DNA of 40,359 nucleotides from Planctomycetota bacterium. Its GTDB lineage: Bacteria; Planctomycetota; Phycisphaerae; Sedimentisphaerales; Anaerobacaceae. The first letter of the stretch is position 1. The number at the start of each line of letters is the position of its first letter. A program made the position numbers and the translations under genes. The notes beneath the pieces are model-generated. The model did not search any database. It was not told where the DNA came from and was given only the letters and a program-made list of their open reading frames with translations. The stretch is taken from NCBI GenBank assembly GCA_019456195.1, contig VRUK01000028.1, positions 14,717 to 55,075 of the forward strand, read 5' to 3'. Below are positions 31,603 to 39,476 of the stretch, piece by piece.

Positions 31603-33321
31603 ATGTATCAGAGAATCACCTACATAGCTCTTGGATTAACGTTGCTGGTCTTGGCAGTTAATACTGAAAAGACGCATGCTGTCGATCCTCACATACCGGC
31701 GAACAGTATTAATTGTGTTGATTGTCATGCGCTGCATATTCTTGTTCCACGAGGTATCGAGCAGAAGACCTTGTGCAAGAGTTGTCATAATCTCACCGAT
31801 CCTAACACGGCAGGCCTTAGCATCAACGACCCTAATATGCACGAGGTCGATGGGGGTGCAACCATTGTAGATTGCGGATCCTGCCATGATGCCCACGGTG
31901 ATCACACGGCAACAAATCCACACGCAGGAGGAACGACTGCGCCTAATCTGAGCTTAGTAAGGGCCGACACGGCTGAATATATTACCGGCGCGCTCGAACC
32001 GGCCATCTACCAAACTAATCCCGACCATTTTGCTTTTGATACATCCTCCGCACTGCCCACGGACCCAAATGAGTTTCACGGTATCTGCCAGTCGTGCCAT
32101 ACAGGTACAAGCAACCACACGAATGATGGAAACGATGTCAGCACCGGTCTGGCTGCCGATAACACTCATAATATAGGTGCAGATTGTGTATCGGAGTGTC
32201 ACGGCCATGAAGGCGGATTCATGCCCAGTGGCGGAGGCTGTGTTGACTGTCACAACACGGCCCGGGACAATAATGATGGTCCTCCTACAAGGAGAGCTAT
32301 AGTCGGTGAATTCAGTCTAACATCTCACCATGTATTAGGCGGGACTGTTACTAATGAGGACTGTATTGTATGTCACATGGAGGAATTTGGTCTGGCCATT
32401 CATATGAATAACCAGGTCGAGCTTCGCGGTCCTGACACAGGTCTTGCTATCACAGCATTTACCCAGTTTTCGAGAAATAGATCGAGTGATACGTTGGAAT
32501 CATGGGTAGTTAATGTCCAAAATAATTTATGCCTGAAATGTCATGATGGTGACGGAGCAAGTGTTTCATTTAATCCGAGCGGTAGCGCACTAAGGCCTTT
32601 TTCGAGTGATATTGGATATGATGTGCCCAACGTTGCTGGCCAATTCTCCGGCCTCTATCATCACTCTGTAATTTCGGCCGGCACCAATCCCTATACTATT
32701 CCGAGCTCGAGCAATGGGAACAATATTACCATGGAATTACCCTGGAACCAGGATTCCACGCATGATCAAATTTCGTGTTTCGACTGCCATGCGGTAACCG
32801 GCCATGGAGGCCCCAATCAAAGGAACCTGCGTGATCCCATCGACCTTGACACTATGGAAAATACAAGCAATCCAAACAACTTACCTTCGGGAATGGGAGC
32901 TACAGTGGAAACCTTCTGCACCAGATGCCATAGAGCAACTGTATATGTTACCGGTGATGCTGATAGCTTAGGCAGCATATATGAATACCACGGCGAGCCT
33001 GGCAATGGCAATCATGCAGCAAGCGAAGGTAATGAATTAGGCTGCATGGGATGCCACGGCGGTATAGTGGATCATAGCGGTGGTTCAGTTCCTACGAACG
33101 GCAACCACGCAGCGCGAGGCAATATCCACGGCGGCAACGTCGTCTGGGGGCCAGGCACATTCTCATCTGGTCTAAACACGGATCACTTCATACTTGGAGG
33201 CTGGATGAGCGGCTGGATGCTCGACACAGACCAGCAAAGTAATCCAATAGGCGCCTGTGGGGGTGGAGATTGCAACCATACTGGCAGGGCATCTAGGAGC
33301 GGACAGGATTATACACGGTGA
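31603..33321 (+). CDS. Undecahaem cytochrome c (10 CXXCH plus 1 CX3CH)
   Basis: A 572-residue exported cytochrome. The signal peptide is ITYIALGLTLLVLAV. Haem motifs: CVDCHALH, CKSCHNL, CGSCHDAHG, CQSCHTG, CVSECHGH (CX3CH), CVDCHNT, CIVCHME, CLKCHDG, CFDCHAV, CTRCHRA and CMGCHGG. Long Asn/Gly/Ser-rich loops and many extra histidines fit an extracellular multiheme protein. The last cysteine motif (CGGGDCN) lacks the haem-ligating histidine. It lies between an NHL/dockerin protein and the haem-lyase genes, with 99 bases before ResB. I infer a surface or outer-membrane-associated electron carrier whose haems are attached by the ResB/CcsA pair next to it. Confidence 0.91.
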   Translation: MYQRITYIALGLTLLVLAVNTEKTHAVDPHIPANSINCVDCHALHILVPRGIEQKTLCKSCHNLTDPNTAGLSINDPNMHEVDGGATIVDCGSCHDAHGDHTATNPHAGGTTAPNLSLVRADTAEYITGALEPAIYQTNPDHFAFDTSSALPTDPNEFHGICQSCHTGTSNHTNDGNDVSTGLAADNTHNIGADCVSECHGHEGGFMPSGGGCVDCHNTARDNNDGPPTRRAIVGEFSLTSHHVLGGTVTNEDCIVCHMEEFGLAIHMNNQVELRGPDTGLAITAFTQFSRNRSSDTLESWVVNVQNNLCLKCHDGDGASVSFNPSGSALRPFSSDIGYDVPNVAGQFSGLYHHSVISAGTNPYTIPSSSNGNNITMELPWNQDSTHDQISCFDCHAVTGHGGPNQRNLRDPIDLDTMENTSNPNNLPSGMGATVETFCTRCHRATVYVTGDADSLGSIYEYHGEPGNGNHAASEGNELGCMGCHGGIVDHSGGSVPTNGNHAARGNIHGGNVVWGPGTFSSGLNTDHFILGGWMSGWMLDTDQQSNPIGACGGGDCNHTGRASRSGQDYTR

Positions 33322-33420
33322 GTTCTTGTCAGATTGTTCCACAGTCGATATAATCAGCTACATATCAAGAAAGACGTCAGAAGCTACCTGAAGGCAAAAT
33401 CTTATTGGAAAGAACCGTAA

Positions 33421-34605
33421 ATGTCGCAGCGAAACATATTGTTAACTATCCCGCTGCGAGCATTGAGTTCTTCGAAGCTGGCCCTGGTACTTATCGTTCT
33501 GCTTATCCTGTTTTCAATTGCAGGGGCTGTCCTGCCGCAGAAGGGAATGTTCGAAATAAGGGATATCGAACTCTGGCAGCAGGTTCATACAACGCTGACC
33601 AAAATCCTGGAACCGGCCGGTCTTTTCCATGTATTTCATTCCTGGCCGTTCCTGATTACCATATCTATTTTAGGAGTGAACATTCTCACATGTACGCTTC
33701 AGCATTTTATAAAAGACGGCGGTTTTGCTGCTTTCAAAGGTCCGAGAGCCATTGAAAAAGCGGGTTTTATACTATTGCACTTTAGCCTTATTGTTCTTTT
33801 TGCAGGTGGTTTTCTGAGTGCCGCAACAAGACTGGACGGCCATATCGTACTGACCGAGGGGCAGTCTTTCAGGGAGCGTCACGATAACTATTTGCGACTT
33901 GTTGAAGGCCCTCTTCGTCCGGAGCATCATGAAGATTTTGTCCTTACCCTCAAACAGGTCGAAACTAAATACGAGAAGCAGCGATATCAGACCGATGTTA
34001 CTTCAAGTATTGAGATTCTGTTGGAAGGTAAAAAAGCCGCCGATGGAATAGTTAAAATAAACAAGCCTTTTACATACAAAGGCTTCTCATTTACACAGGA
34101 CCAGACGGGCTTTTCACCTCGGATTGTGATACGCGAAAAGGAAAGCGGGAAACTGATGCTGGATTCCTTTGTCGCTTTGAAGACATTTCAAAATGGGCAA
34201 GATAGAAAGTACCATGATTTTCTACCATTACCCTTCTTAAAGAACACCGTAATAATTACACTCTATCCGAGCTATACTATGGAAAATGGCAGAGCAATAA
34301 AAACGTCAGAACAACCTGAAAAACCGCTTCTTATGATAGAGGAGAAGGATGAATCAGGACAAGACGTATCCCAGACGTATTTGCATCTGAAAAGCCGGAT
34401 CGAGTTAGGAGAATACTCTTTTAACTTTACAGATATTAGATGCTGGTCTTCATTCAAGGTTGTAGAGGACTCAGGCTATTATATAGTTTGCGTTTCGCTG
34501 TGGCTTGGTTTGGTGGCACTTCTGCTAAGGTATGTCCCTGATATCCGAAAGTGGTTTGGAATAAAGCCATCTCTTTTAGGCAAACATAATAGTCAGCAAG
34601 ACTGA
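33421..34605 (+). CDS. ResB/Ccs1-family cytochrome c biogenesis protein
   Basis: A 394-residue membrane protein of system II cytochrome c maturation. Two N-terminal membrane helices (LALVLIVLLILFSIAGAVLP and PFLITISILGVNILTCTL), a third near residue 115 (AGFILLHFSLIVLFAGGFL), a large exported domain (about 135-350) and a final helix (YYIVCVSLWLGLVALLLRYV) match ResB topology. GKLMLDSFVAL and FTYKGFSFTQDQTG are typical of the exported domain. With CcsA it forms the haem channel and synthetase that presents reduced haem to CXXCH motifs outside the membrane. GGAAAGAAC precedes the ATG. Confidence 0.9.
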   Translation: MSQRNILLTIPLRALSSSKLALVLIVLLILFSIAGAVLPQKGMFEIRDIELWQQVHTTLTKILEPAGLFHVFHSWPFLITISILGVNILTCTLQHFIKDGGFAAFKGPRAIEKAGFILLHFSLIVLFAGGFLSAATRLDGHIVLTEGQSFRERHDNYLRLVEGPLRPEHHEDFVLTLKQVETKYEKQRYQTDVTSSIEILLEGKKAADGIVKINKPFTYKGFSFTQDQTGFSPRIVIREKESGKLMLDSFVALKTFQNGQDRKYHDFLPLPFLKNTVIITLYPSYTMENGRAIKTSEQPEKPLLMIEEKDESGQDVSQTYLHLKSRIELGEYSFNFTDIRCWSSFKVVEDSGYYIVCVSLWLGLVALLLRYVPDIRKWFGIKPSLLGKHNSQQD

Positions 34606-34685
34606 CGTTTTGTATTTGACTGAGGATTTAAAGGTTGTATATTGTAAAATTGTTTAATCATAAGAAGAGTGAGTTGGAATTATAA

Positions 34686-34757
34686 ATGAGCAGCAAAAGC
34701 AGATTTGCCTTTGAAAATAAGGGCTGTTACTGTGTAATTGACTGGATAGCAAAATAA
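34686..34757 (+). CDS. Candidate 23-residue peptide, stop overlapping the CcsA start
   Basis: ATG 34686 opens a 23-codon frame (MSSKSRFAFENKG, then CYCVIDWIAK) whose TAA overlaps the ATG of the CcsA gene as TAATG. The CcsA start has no good ribosome binding site of its own, so translation of this short frame could deliver ribosomes to it. It contains a CYC pair and a Trp. It may be only a coupling device rather than a functional peptide. No family is recognised. Confidence 0.35.
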   Translation: MSSKSRFAFENKGCYCVIDWIAK

Positions 34758-35572
34758 TGGTACAAGCTGAGATTATTTGTTTTTGGATAACCATCTTTAC
34801 GTATGCGTGTGCTTTTTGCCTTCATCTGTTCGGATTTATCAATGCAAAAACACGCAGTGCAAAGTTTGCCGCATGGCTGCTTTGGGCAGGGCTTGGATTC
34901 CACACGGCTACCGCGGTTTTACGATGGATATCCGCCAGCCATCCACCAGTTACTGATACTTACGAGCTTAACCTTACCGGCACATGGTTTGCTGTTTTGA
35001 TTTTTCTGGTTTTTACGAAGATACGCAAGGTAGATAATTCGATAGCTCTGGTTGTAACACCAATCGTGTTTTTAGTCCTTGGGCAGGGTTTGATGTCGAG
35101 GAGCGAGGCAGTACCTATGGGGCCCGCTTACCAAAGCCCTTGGCTTGTCGTACATGTGATTTTTGCCTGGCTTGCCTTCGGATGTTATTTGATTTCAACA
35201 GGTGCGGCGGTTCTTTTATTACTCAGGAGAAACCTTCTTTTCTGGAAACCGGGTATTAGTGTTCAACCCGCCGAGGTTTTAGACCTCGTGAGCTACCGGT
35301 TCATAGTTCTCGGTTTTATTAACCATGCGGTAATGCTTGTATCAGGTGCTATCTGGGCCAAAAATCTTTGGGGCCACTACTGGAGCTGGGACGCATTAGA
35401 GACCTGGTCGTTGATTTCCTTTCTCTTTTACGCCTTTTATCTTCATGTCCGTGCATTCCGCGGTTGGAAAATGAGACGCGCTGCGTGGCTTACAATCGCT
35501 GGACTGATTGTTGTTGCTATTTCCTACTGGGGGGTTGATTTATTTGCACCTTCGCCACATCCGGGACCATAA
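34757..35572 (+). CDS. ccsA: CcsA/ResC-family haem export and cytochrome c synthetase subunit
   Basis: A 271-residue protein with about eight membrane helices. The diagnostic tryptophan-rich segment is WGHYWSWDALETWSLISF (about 205-222), the WWD-type haem-binding loop of the CcsA/CcmC/CcmF superfamily. Conserved histidines flank it: HTATAVLRW near the start, VVHVIFAWLAFG mid-protein and NHAVMLVSGAIW before the loop. With ResB it ligates haem to exported cytochromes. The start codon is part of a TAATG overlap with a short upstream frame. Its presence next to multiheme genes, some with CX3CH or CX4CH motifs, raises the possibility of a dedicated lyase. Confidence 0.93.
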   Translation: MVQAEIICFWITIFTYACAFCLHLFGFINAKTRSAKFAAWLLWAGLGFHTATAVLRWISASHPPVTDTYELNLTGTWFAVLIFLVFTKIRKVDNSIALVVTPIVFLVLGQGLMSRSEAVPMGPAYQSPWLVVHVIFAWLAFGCYLISTGAAVLLLLRRNLLFWKPGISVQPAEVLDLVSYRFIVLGFINHAVMLVSGAIWAKNLWGHYWSWDALETWSLISFLFYAFYLHVRAFRGWKMRRAAWLTIAGLIVVAISYWGVDLFAPSPHPGP

Positions 35573-35655
35573 GAACAATTACAATATCTTTCACGTAATA
35601 TGGATATATTAACAATTTAATAATTTACTTAAGATAATCAGGAGGTAAGTCTTAC

Positions 35656-36027
35656 TTGGCTATACTTGTACTTTTGAACAACTTTCTACACGATTTCAGT
35701 GCGGCTGGCTGGCTTTTCGGAACAGTACTCCTCTGGTTGATTTTACGCAAAAGAAATCATAATAGCGAAACCCATAGCATAATTCCTGAGATGCTGACAA
35801 TGATTTTATTTCTAATGCAGCTTAGTTTTATGGGCATTGTTCTTTTTGGTATAATGAGGACCCTTGCATATAAAAGCTATGAATGGAATGCAGCAGCAGG
35901 TCAAAGCCAGGTAACGCTTCTTATTGTTAAGCATATAATTTTCACTCTGTTTTTTTTGCCCGGTGTGGTTTTTTATATAAAGGCCAGGAGGCTCCTCAGA
36001 AAGGGACGTATTGAAGAATCCATTTAA
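35656..36027 (+). CDS. Small three-to-four-helix membrane protein of the ccs operon
   Basis: A 123-residue membrane protein. TTG 35656 is the start, with a strong GGAGGT ten bases upstream. Helices at about 13-30, 43-65 and 87-108 are hydrophobic. Histidines lie at the ends of two of them (NNFLHDFSAAGW and LLIVKHIIFTLFF), placed where b-haem or copper ligands might sit, loosely like CopD-type proteins. Basic residues close the C-terminus (KARRLLRKGR). It overlaps the following radical SAM gene by 17 bases, so both are likely co-translated. I do not recognise a named family; an accessory role in haem handling is a guess from position. Confidence 0.7.
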   Translation: MAILVLLNNFLHDFSAAGWLFGTVLLWLILRKRNHNSETHSIIPEMLTMILFLMQLSFMGIVLFGIMRTLAYKSYEWNAAAGQSQVTLLIVKHIIFTLFFLPGVVFYIKARRLLRKGRIEESI

Positions 36028-37477
36028 TAAAGTAATGCTAATCACACCTCCTTATCACTCAGGTGTGGTGGAATCGGCAGGCAGGTGGCCGAACCTCGGA
36101 TTTGTGTATATTGCCGGAGAGCTGGAAAAATCCGGCTATGAGGTTGAAATTTATGATGCAATGTCGAAATTCCACAGCTATGAGCAAATCCGTGAACAGA
36201 TCCGTTCTTCAAAACCTGATTTCATCGGTGTCACTGCAATAACTGCGACTATAAACGATGCCATCAAGGTATTGAAAATGGCCAAGGAAGAACTTTCCGA
36301 TGTTGTAACGTTACTGGGAGGTGTTCATCCAACTTTCTGTTACGAAGAAATATTTTCCAGTGACAGCGAGTGGGTTGACTATTGCGTTCTTGGTGAAGGA
36401 GAGCTGACGACTCCTGAGCTTCTCGATGCCCACAGGATGGGGCATGATCTCTCAAGCGTTCTCGGAATAGCCTTTATAAGAGATGGTAAAGTGGTGCGTA
36501 CAAAATCGAGAGATTTTATTCCTGACCTCGACGTGCTTTCTCCCGCATGGCACCTTGTGACCTGGTCAGACTATCCACTTTATTTTATTGATAATTCCAC
36601 TGTCGCAATTGTCAGTTCGTCTCGCGGCTGTGTTCACTCCTGTATTTTCTGTTCACAGCATAAGTTCTGGGAAGGTTCATACAGGCAGCGGGATGCCCGA
36701 AGTTTCGTAGAGGAAATTGAACATCTTGCCACGAAGTATGGGATAAATGTCTTTTTTATCGCAGATGAATATCCAACATATTCACGCGAGCGATGGGAAA
36801 AGATTCTCGATCTGCTTATTGAGAAAAAGTTAGGTATTCATATTCTTATTGAAACTTGTGTTGAGGGAATCCTTCGCGACCACGACATTATTGATCGCTA
36901 CCGACAGGCAGGCATCCTTTTTATATATGTTGGCGTTGAGGCTACAAGCGACGAGAGGCTTGACGAATTCAAGAAAGGTACGAAATTCGAGGACTCGAAA
37001 CAAGCCCTTAAAATAATTCAGGACGCTGGGATGATTGTTGAAAGCTCACTTATTCTGGGTACACCAAACGAGACGCATGAATCGATTGAGGAGACACGCA
37101 AGCTTGCTTTTGATTACAATGCCGACTTCATGCACTTTCTTTTTCTTGCTCCCTGGCCGTATGCAGATATGTACGAAAGTCTTAAACCTTACATCGAGGT
37201 TACTGATTACTCAAAATACAATCTGGTCGAGCCGATCATTAAACCGAAAGCTATGACACGTAGCGAGCTTATGAACGAAGTTCTTAATTGTTATAAAAAG
37301 TATTACATGATGAAGCTGCCCCAGTGGGCAAACATGAAAGGCAATGACCTCAAACGTTCCTGTCTGATTAAGGGAATGAAAGCGATTATTGAAAACTCAT
37401 TCCTGAAAGACCACATGAAGGGCCTGGGCGGCATGCCCAAGAGTGTGCATAAGCTCATAAATCTTCTTGAACCGTAG
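36011..37477 (+). CDS. BchE-like B12-binding radical SAM enzyme
   Basis: A 488-residue cytoplasmic enzyme. An N-terminal cobalamin-binding-like domain (about 8-145: ITPPYHSGVVESAGRWP, KPDFIGVTAITATI, LLGGVHPTF) precedes a radical SAM domain with CVHSCIFC (C207, C211, C214) binding the [4Fe-4S] cluster. SSRGC, CSQHKFWEGSYRQRDA and FFIADEYPTYSRERW closely match my recollection of BchE, the anaerobic Mg-protoporphyrin monomethyl-ester cyclase. No chlorophyll genes are present here, so the substrate may be another porphyrin. The TTG start has AAGGGA just upstream and lies within the preceding gene. Its place after ResB/CcsA suggests a link to haem or tetrapyrrole chemistry. Confidence 0.85.
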   Translation: MKNPFNKVMLITPPYHSGVVESAGRWPNLGFVYIAGELEKSGYEVEIYDAMSKFHSYEQIREQIRSSKPDFIGVTAITATINDAIKVLKMAKEELSDVVTLLGGVHPTFCYEEIFSSDSEWVDYCVLGEGELTTPELLDAHRMGHDLSSVLGIAFIRDGKVVRTKSRDFIPDLDVLSPAWHLVTWSDYPLYFIDNSTVAIVSSSRGCVHSCIFCSQHKFWEGSYRQRDARSFVEEIEHLATKYGINVFFIADEYPTYSRERWEKILDLLIEKKLGIHILIETCVEGILRDHDIIDRYRQAGILFIYVGVEATSDERLDEFKKGTKFEDSKQALKIIQDAGMIVESSLILGTPNETHESIEETRKLAFDYNADFMHFLFLAPWPYADMYESLKPYIEVTDYSKYNLVEPIIKPKAMTRSELMNEVLNCYKKYYMMKLPQWANMKGNDLKRSCLIKGMKAIIENSFLKDHMKGLGGMPKSVHKLINLLEP

Positions 37478-37889
37478 AGGACTGTAAAGATATATCGGTT
37501 TCTGGATAATCAAATCTGGCACTTTCCTGCCTGTTCCTGATTCTTGGTCGGCGAGAACCTTAAGTCCTAACTGAGAAGACGACTTCGGACAAATCAACTG
37601 TCGGCTGTCGCGGGTTGGGGTGGGAGGTTAATGTTAGGAATTGCAGAAAAACTTGATTTTCAGACTGGGACAATGGTTGAGGTACGTAAAATTATAGATC
37701 AACAGCGTTTTAACGAACAATAATTTGAGTTGGTGGTGGTTGCAGTGACAGGATTTGGTAGAAAGAAACTTCAATCGGTTATAATTCGAAGGAGATTTTT
37801 ATATTATTTTTAAATTAAAAGGTTAAAAATATTTTGAAATGTGTTAAGATAAATAGGAAATCTCAAGTAGTAATCCGTAAGGTTGAGAC
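37478..37889. other. Intergenic stretch after the ccs operon
   Basis: This 412-base stretch holds one short candidate frame (37631-37723) and an AT-rich segment (about 37790-37870) that probably includes the promoter of the next gene. I found no confident -35/-10 pair and no terminator after the radical SAM gene. Confidence 0.4.
37631..37723 (+). CDS. Doubtful 30-residue peptide
   Basis: ATG 37631 follows GGGAGG by three bases and opens 30 codons beginning MLGIAEKLDFQTGTMVEVRK. The ribosome binding site is strong but close. The composition is protein-like (charged, helical). It could be a genuine small protein, a fragment of a lost gene, or chance. Confidence 0.25.
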   Translation: MLGIAEKLDFQTGTMVEVRKIIDQQRFNEQ

Positions 37890-39263
37890 ATGGTGGGTAA
37901 ACACAAGCATATCGGATGTTTTTACACAGTCGGCGTGATGATAGTGTGCGCTGTTCAAGTTGCCTCAGGATTGGAGTATGTCGCCGAGGGTAGTCGTAAG
38001 CTCTACTCGTCAGTTCAGAAGAGGCAAACGCCCTACGATATCCTGCGAGAGACCAAACGCCAGCCGCGAACCGGGACGATTCAGGACGACAAGGAATTGG
38101 GGCCGCTCGTAGCCAGGGCCCAATTGGAATACGTACGCACAGTGAAAAACTCCCCGATAGCATATATGGCGATGCAGCAACAAAGGACGACAGTCGTCAG
38201 GCCAAAGGAGTTGCGGAAGGCGCCTGCTGACGCGCCGGCGGCTCCCGTATATTTCGTGCTTCAGGCTGGGGACAGATACGTTCATGGTGTAGCGTATCGC
38301 TCCACGGTTGGTGCCCAAAAGGTAAAGCTCTATTTGGACACGGATGGCGATGGCCTGCTGTCCGACGAAATAGAATATGTAGGCACAAGGTTAGATCAAA
38401 TTAAGACCGCAATGACGTACGAGTTCGGCCCTGTGTTGACGCAGCACGGTCAGAGCGCACCCAGAGAAGAAGCAATCCGCGTGCAGTGCACTAACGGCCA
38501 GTGGCTTATGTTCTATCCTGCTTTCTACCGCGAGGGGCGAGTCGTTCTGAATGGCCGGCCTCATAGAATCGCTGTCGTCGATTATAATCTCGACGGAAGA
38601 TACAACAGGGTGTTTGTGCCGTCGGCTAAAGAAATCCATAAGCTGGAATGCGATGCGTTCGCAATAGACCTCGACGGCGATTCCAAGTTCCATGCCGGTA
38701 AGCCCGGTGGTTCGGAGATCATGCCGTTCAGTCGGATGGTCAAAGTGAACGAAAACTACTATAGTGTCCATGTTACCGACGATGGCGGCGTAATCGAGTT
38801 CAGGCAGGCCAAACCATCGTTTGGGGAGCTTGACGTCGGCGTCGAGGAAGTTGACCTGACGCTCTGGTCGGATGCTGCTCATCAACGGTTGCGCGGCTCG
38901 GGGTCAAAGTGGCGCGTGCCTGCAGGCAAATATCGGATTGTGTCATTGGACCTGACCGAGAAAGATTCCGCGGGAAATCTATGGGCCTTCAAAACCGACA
39001 AGGCCGGGCAAAGCGAGCCTGGTCTTTTCGAGGTCCGTCCCGACGAGGCGACCTCTTTGCGAATCGGTCCGCCATTTAGGATCAAGACATTTATGGACAG
39101 AAATGGCCCAAATGTCCTGATAGGCTTCGACCTCGAAGGCCAGGCGGGGGAATTGTATGCTCCCGGCGTGAAAGTAAACGGCAAGACAGTCTCTGAGCCG
39201 GAGTTCAAGATCATCAATAGCACCGGAAGCGTCGTCGGTTCGGGCCGGTTCAAGTATGGCTGA
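37890..39263 (+). CDS. Secreted protein of unknown function
   Basis: A 457-residue protein with a signal-like N-terminus (YTVGVMIVCAVQVASG). The mature part is rich in short beta-strand motifs. Three Asp-rich loops resemble calcium sites: LYLDTDGDGLLSDEIE (about residue 150), DYNLDGRYNRV (about 232) and IDLDGDSKFH (about 256). The C-terminal part has LRGSGSKWRVPAGKYR and FRIKTFMDRNGPNVLIGFD, which suggest a further beta-sandwich. I do not recognise a family. The Asp loops may bind calcium and stabilise an extracellular fold. It stands alone on the plus strand. Third positions look more GC-rich than in the cytochrome clusters, nearer to the bc operon. Confidence 0.75.
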   Translation: MVGKHKHIGCFYTVGVMIVCAVQVASGLEYVAEGSRKLYSSVQKRQTPYDILRETKRQPRTGTIQDDKELGPLVARAQLEYVRTVKNSPIAYMAMQQQRTTVVRPKELRKAPADAPAAPVYFVLQAGDRYVHGVAYRSTVGAQKVKLYLDTDGDGLLSDEIEYVGTRLDQIKTAMTYEFGPVLTQHGQSAPREEAIRVQCTNGQWLMFYPAFYREGRVVLNGRPHRIAVVDYNLDGRYNRVFVPSAKEIHKLECDAFAIDLDGDSKFHAGKPGGSEIMPFSRMVKVNENYYSVHVTDDGGVIEFRQAKPSFGELDVGVEEVDLTLWSDAAHQRLRGSGSKWRVPAGKYRIVSLDLTEKDSAGNLWAFKTDKAGQSEPGLFEVRPDEATSLRIGPPFRIKTFMDRNGPNVLIGFDLEGQAGELYAPGVKVNGKTVSEPEFKIINSTGSVVGSGRFKYG

Positions 39264-39476
39264 AGCGGTATCTGTCAGTACTCGTGGCGAGTACCAGTTG
39301 GCTACAGTGGCAAGTACAGAATGGAAGTTCAGACCCATCTCGGGCATTTCGAAGTCCGGCAGGATCAAACCCGGCACGCAATCAATTAGCTCATCGGCCG
39401 CGTGTTGTTCGCTTTGAAATGATCGCATCGGAAGTGTGTCAAGAGATCACACCTGGGATTTTTTCGAATTGGCAGA

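Noticed and set aside
33250..33290. Possible additional haem site at the end of the 11-haem cytochrome
   Set aside because: The motif is CGGGDCN; the residue after the second cysteine is Asn, not His, so it is not a c-haem site.
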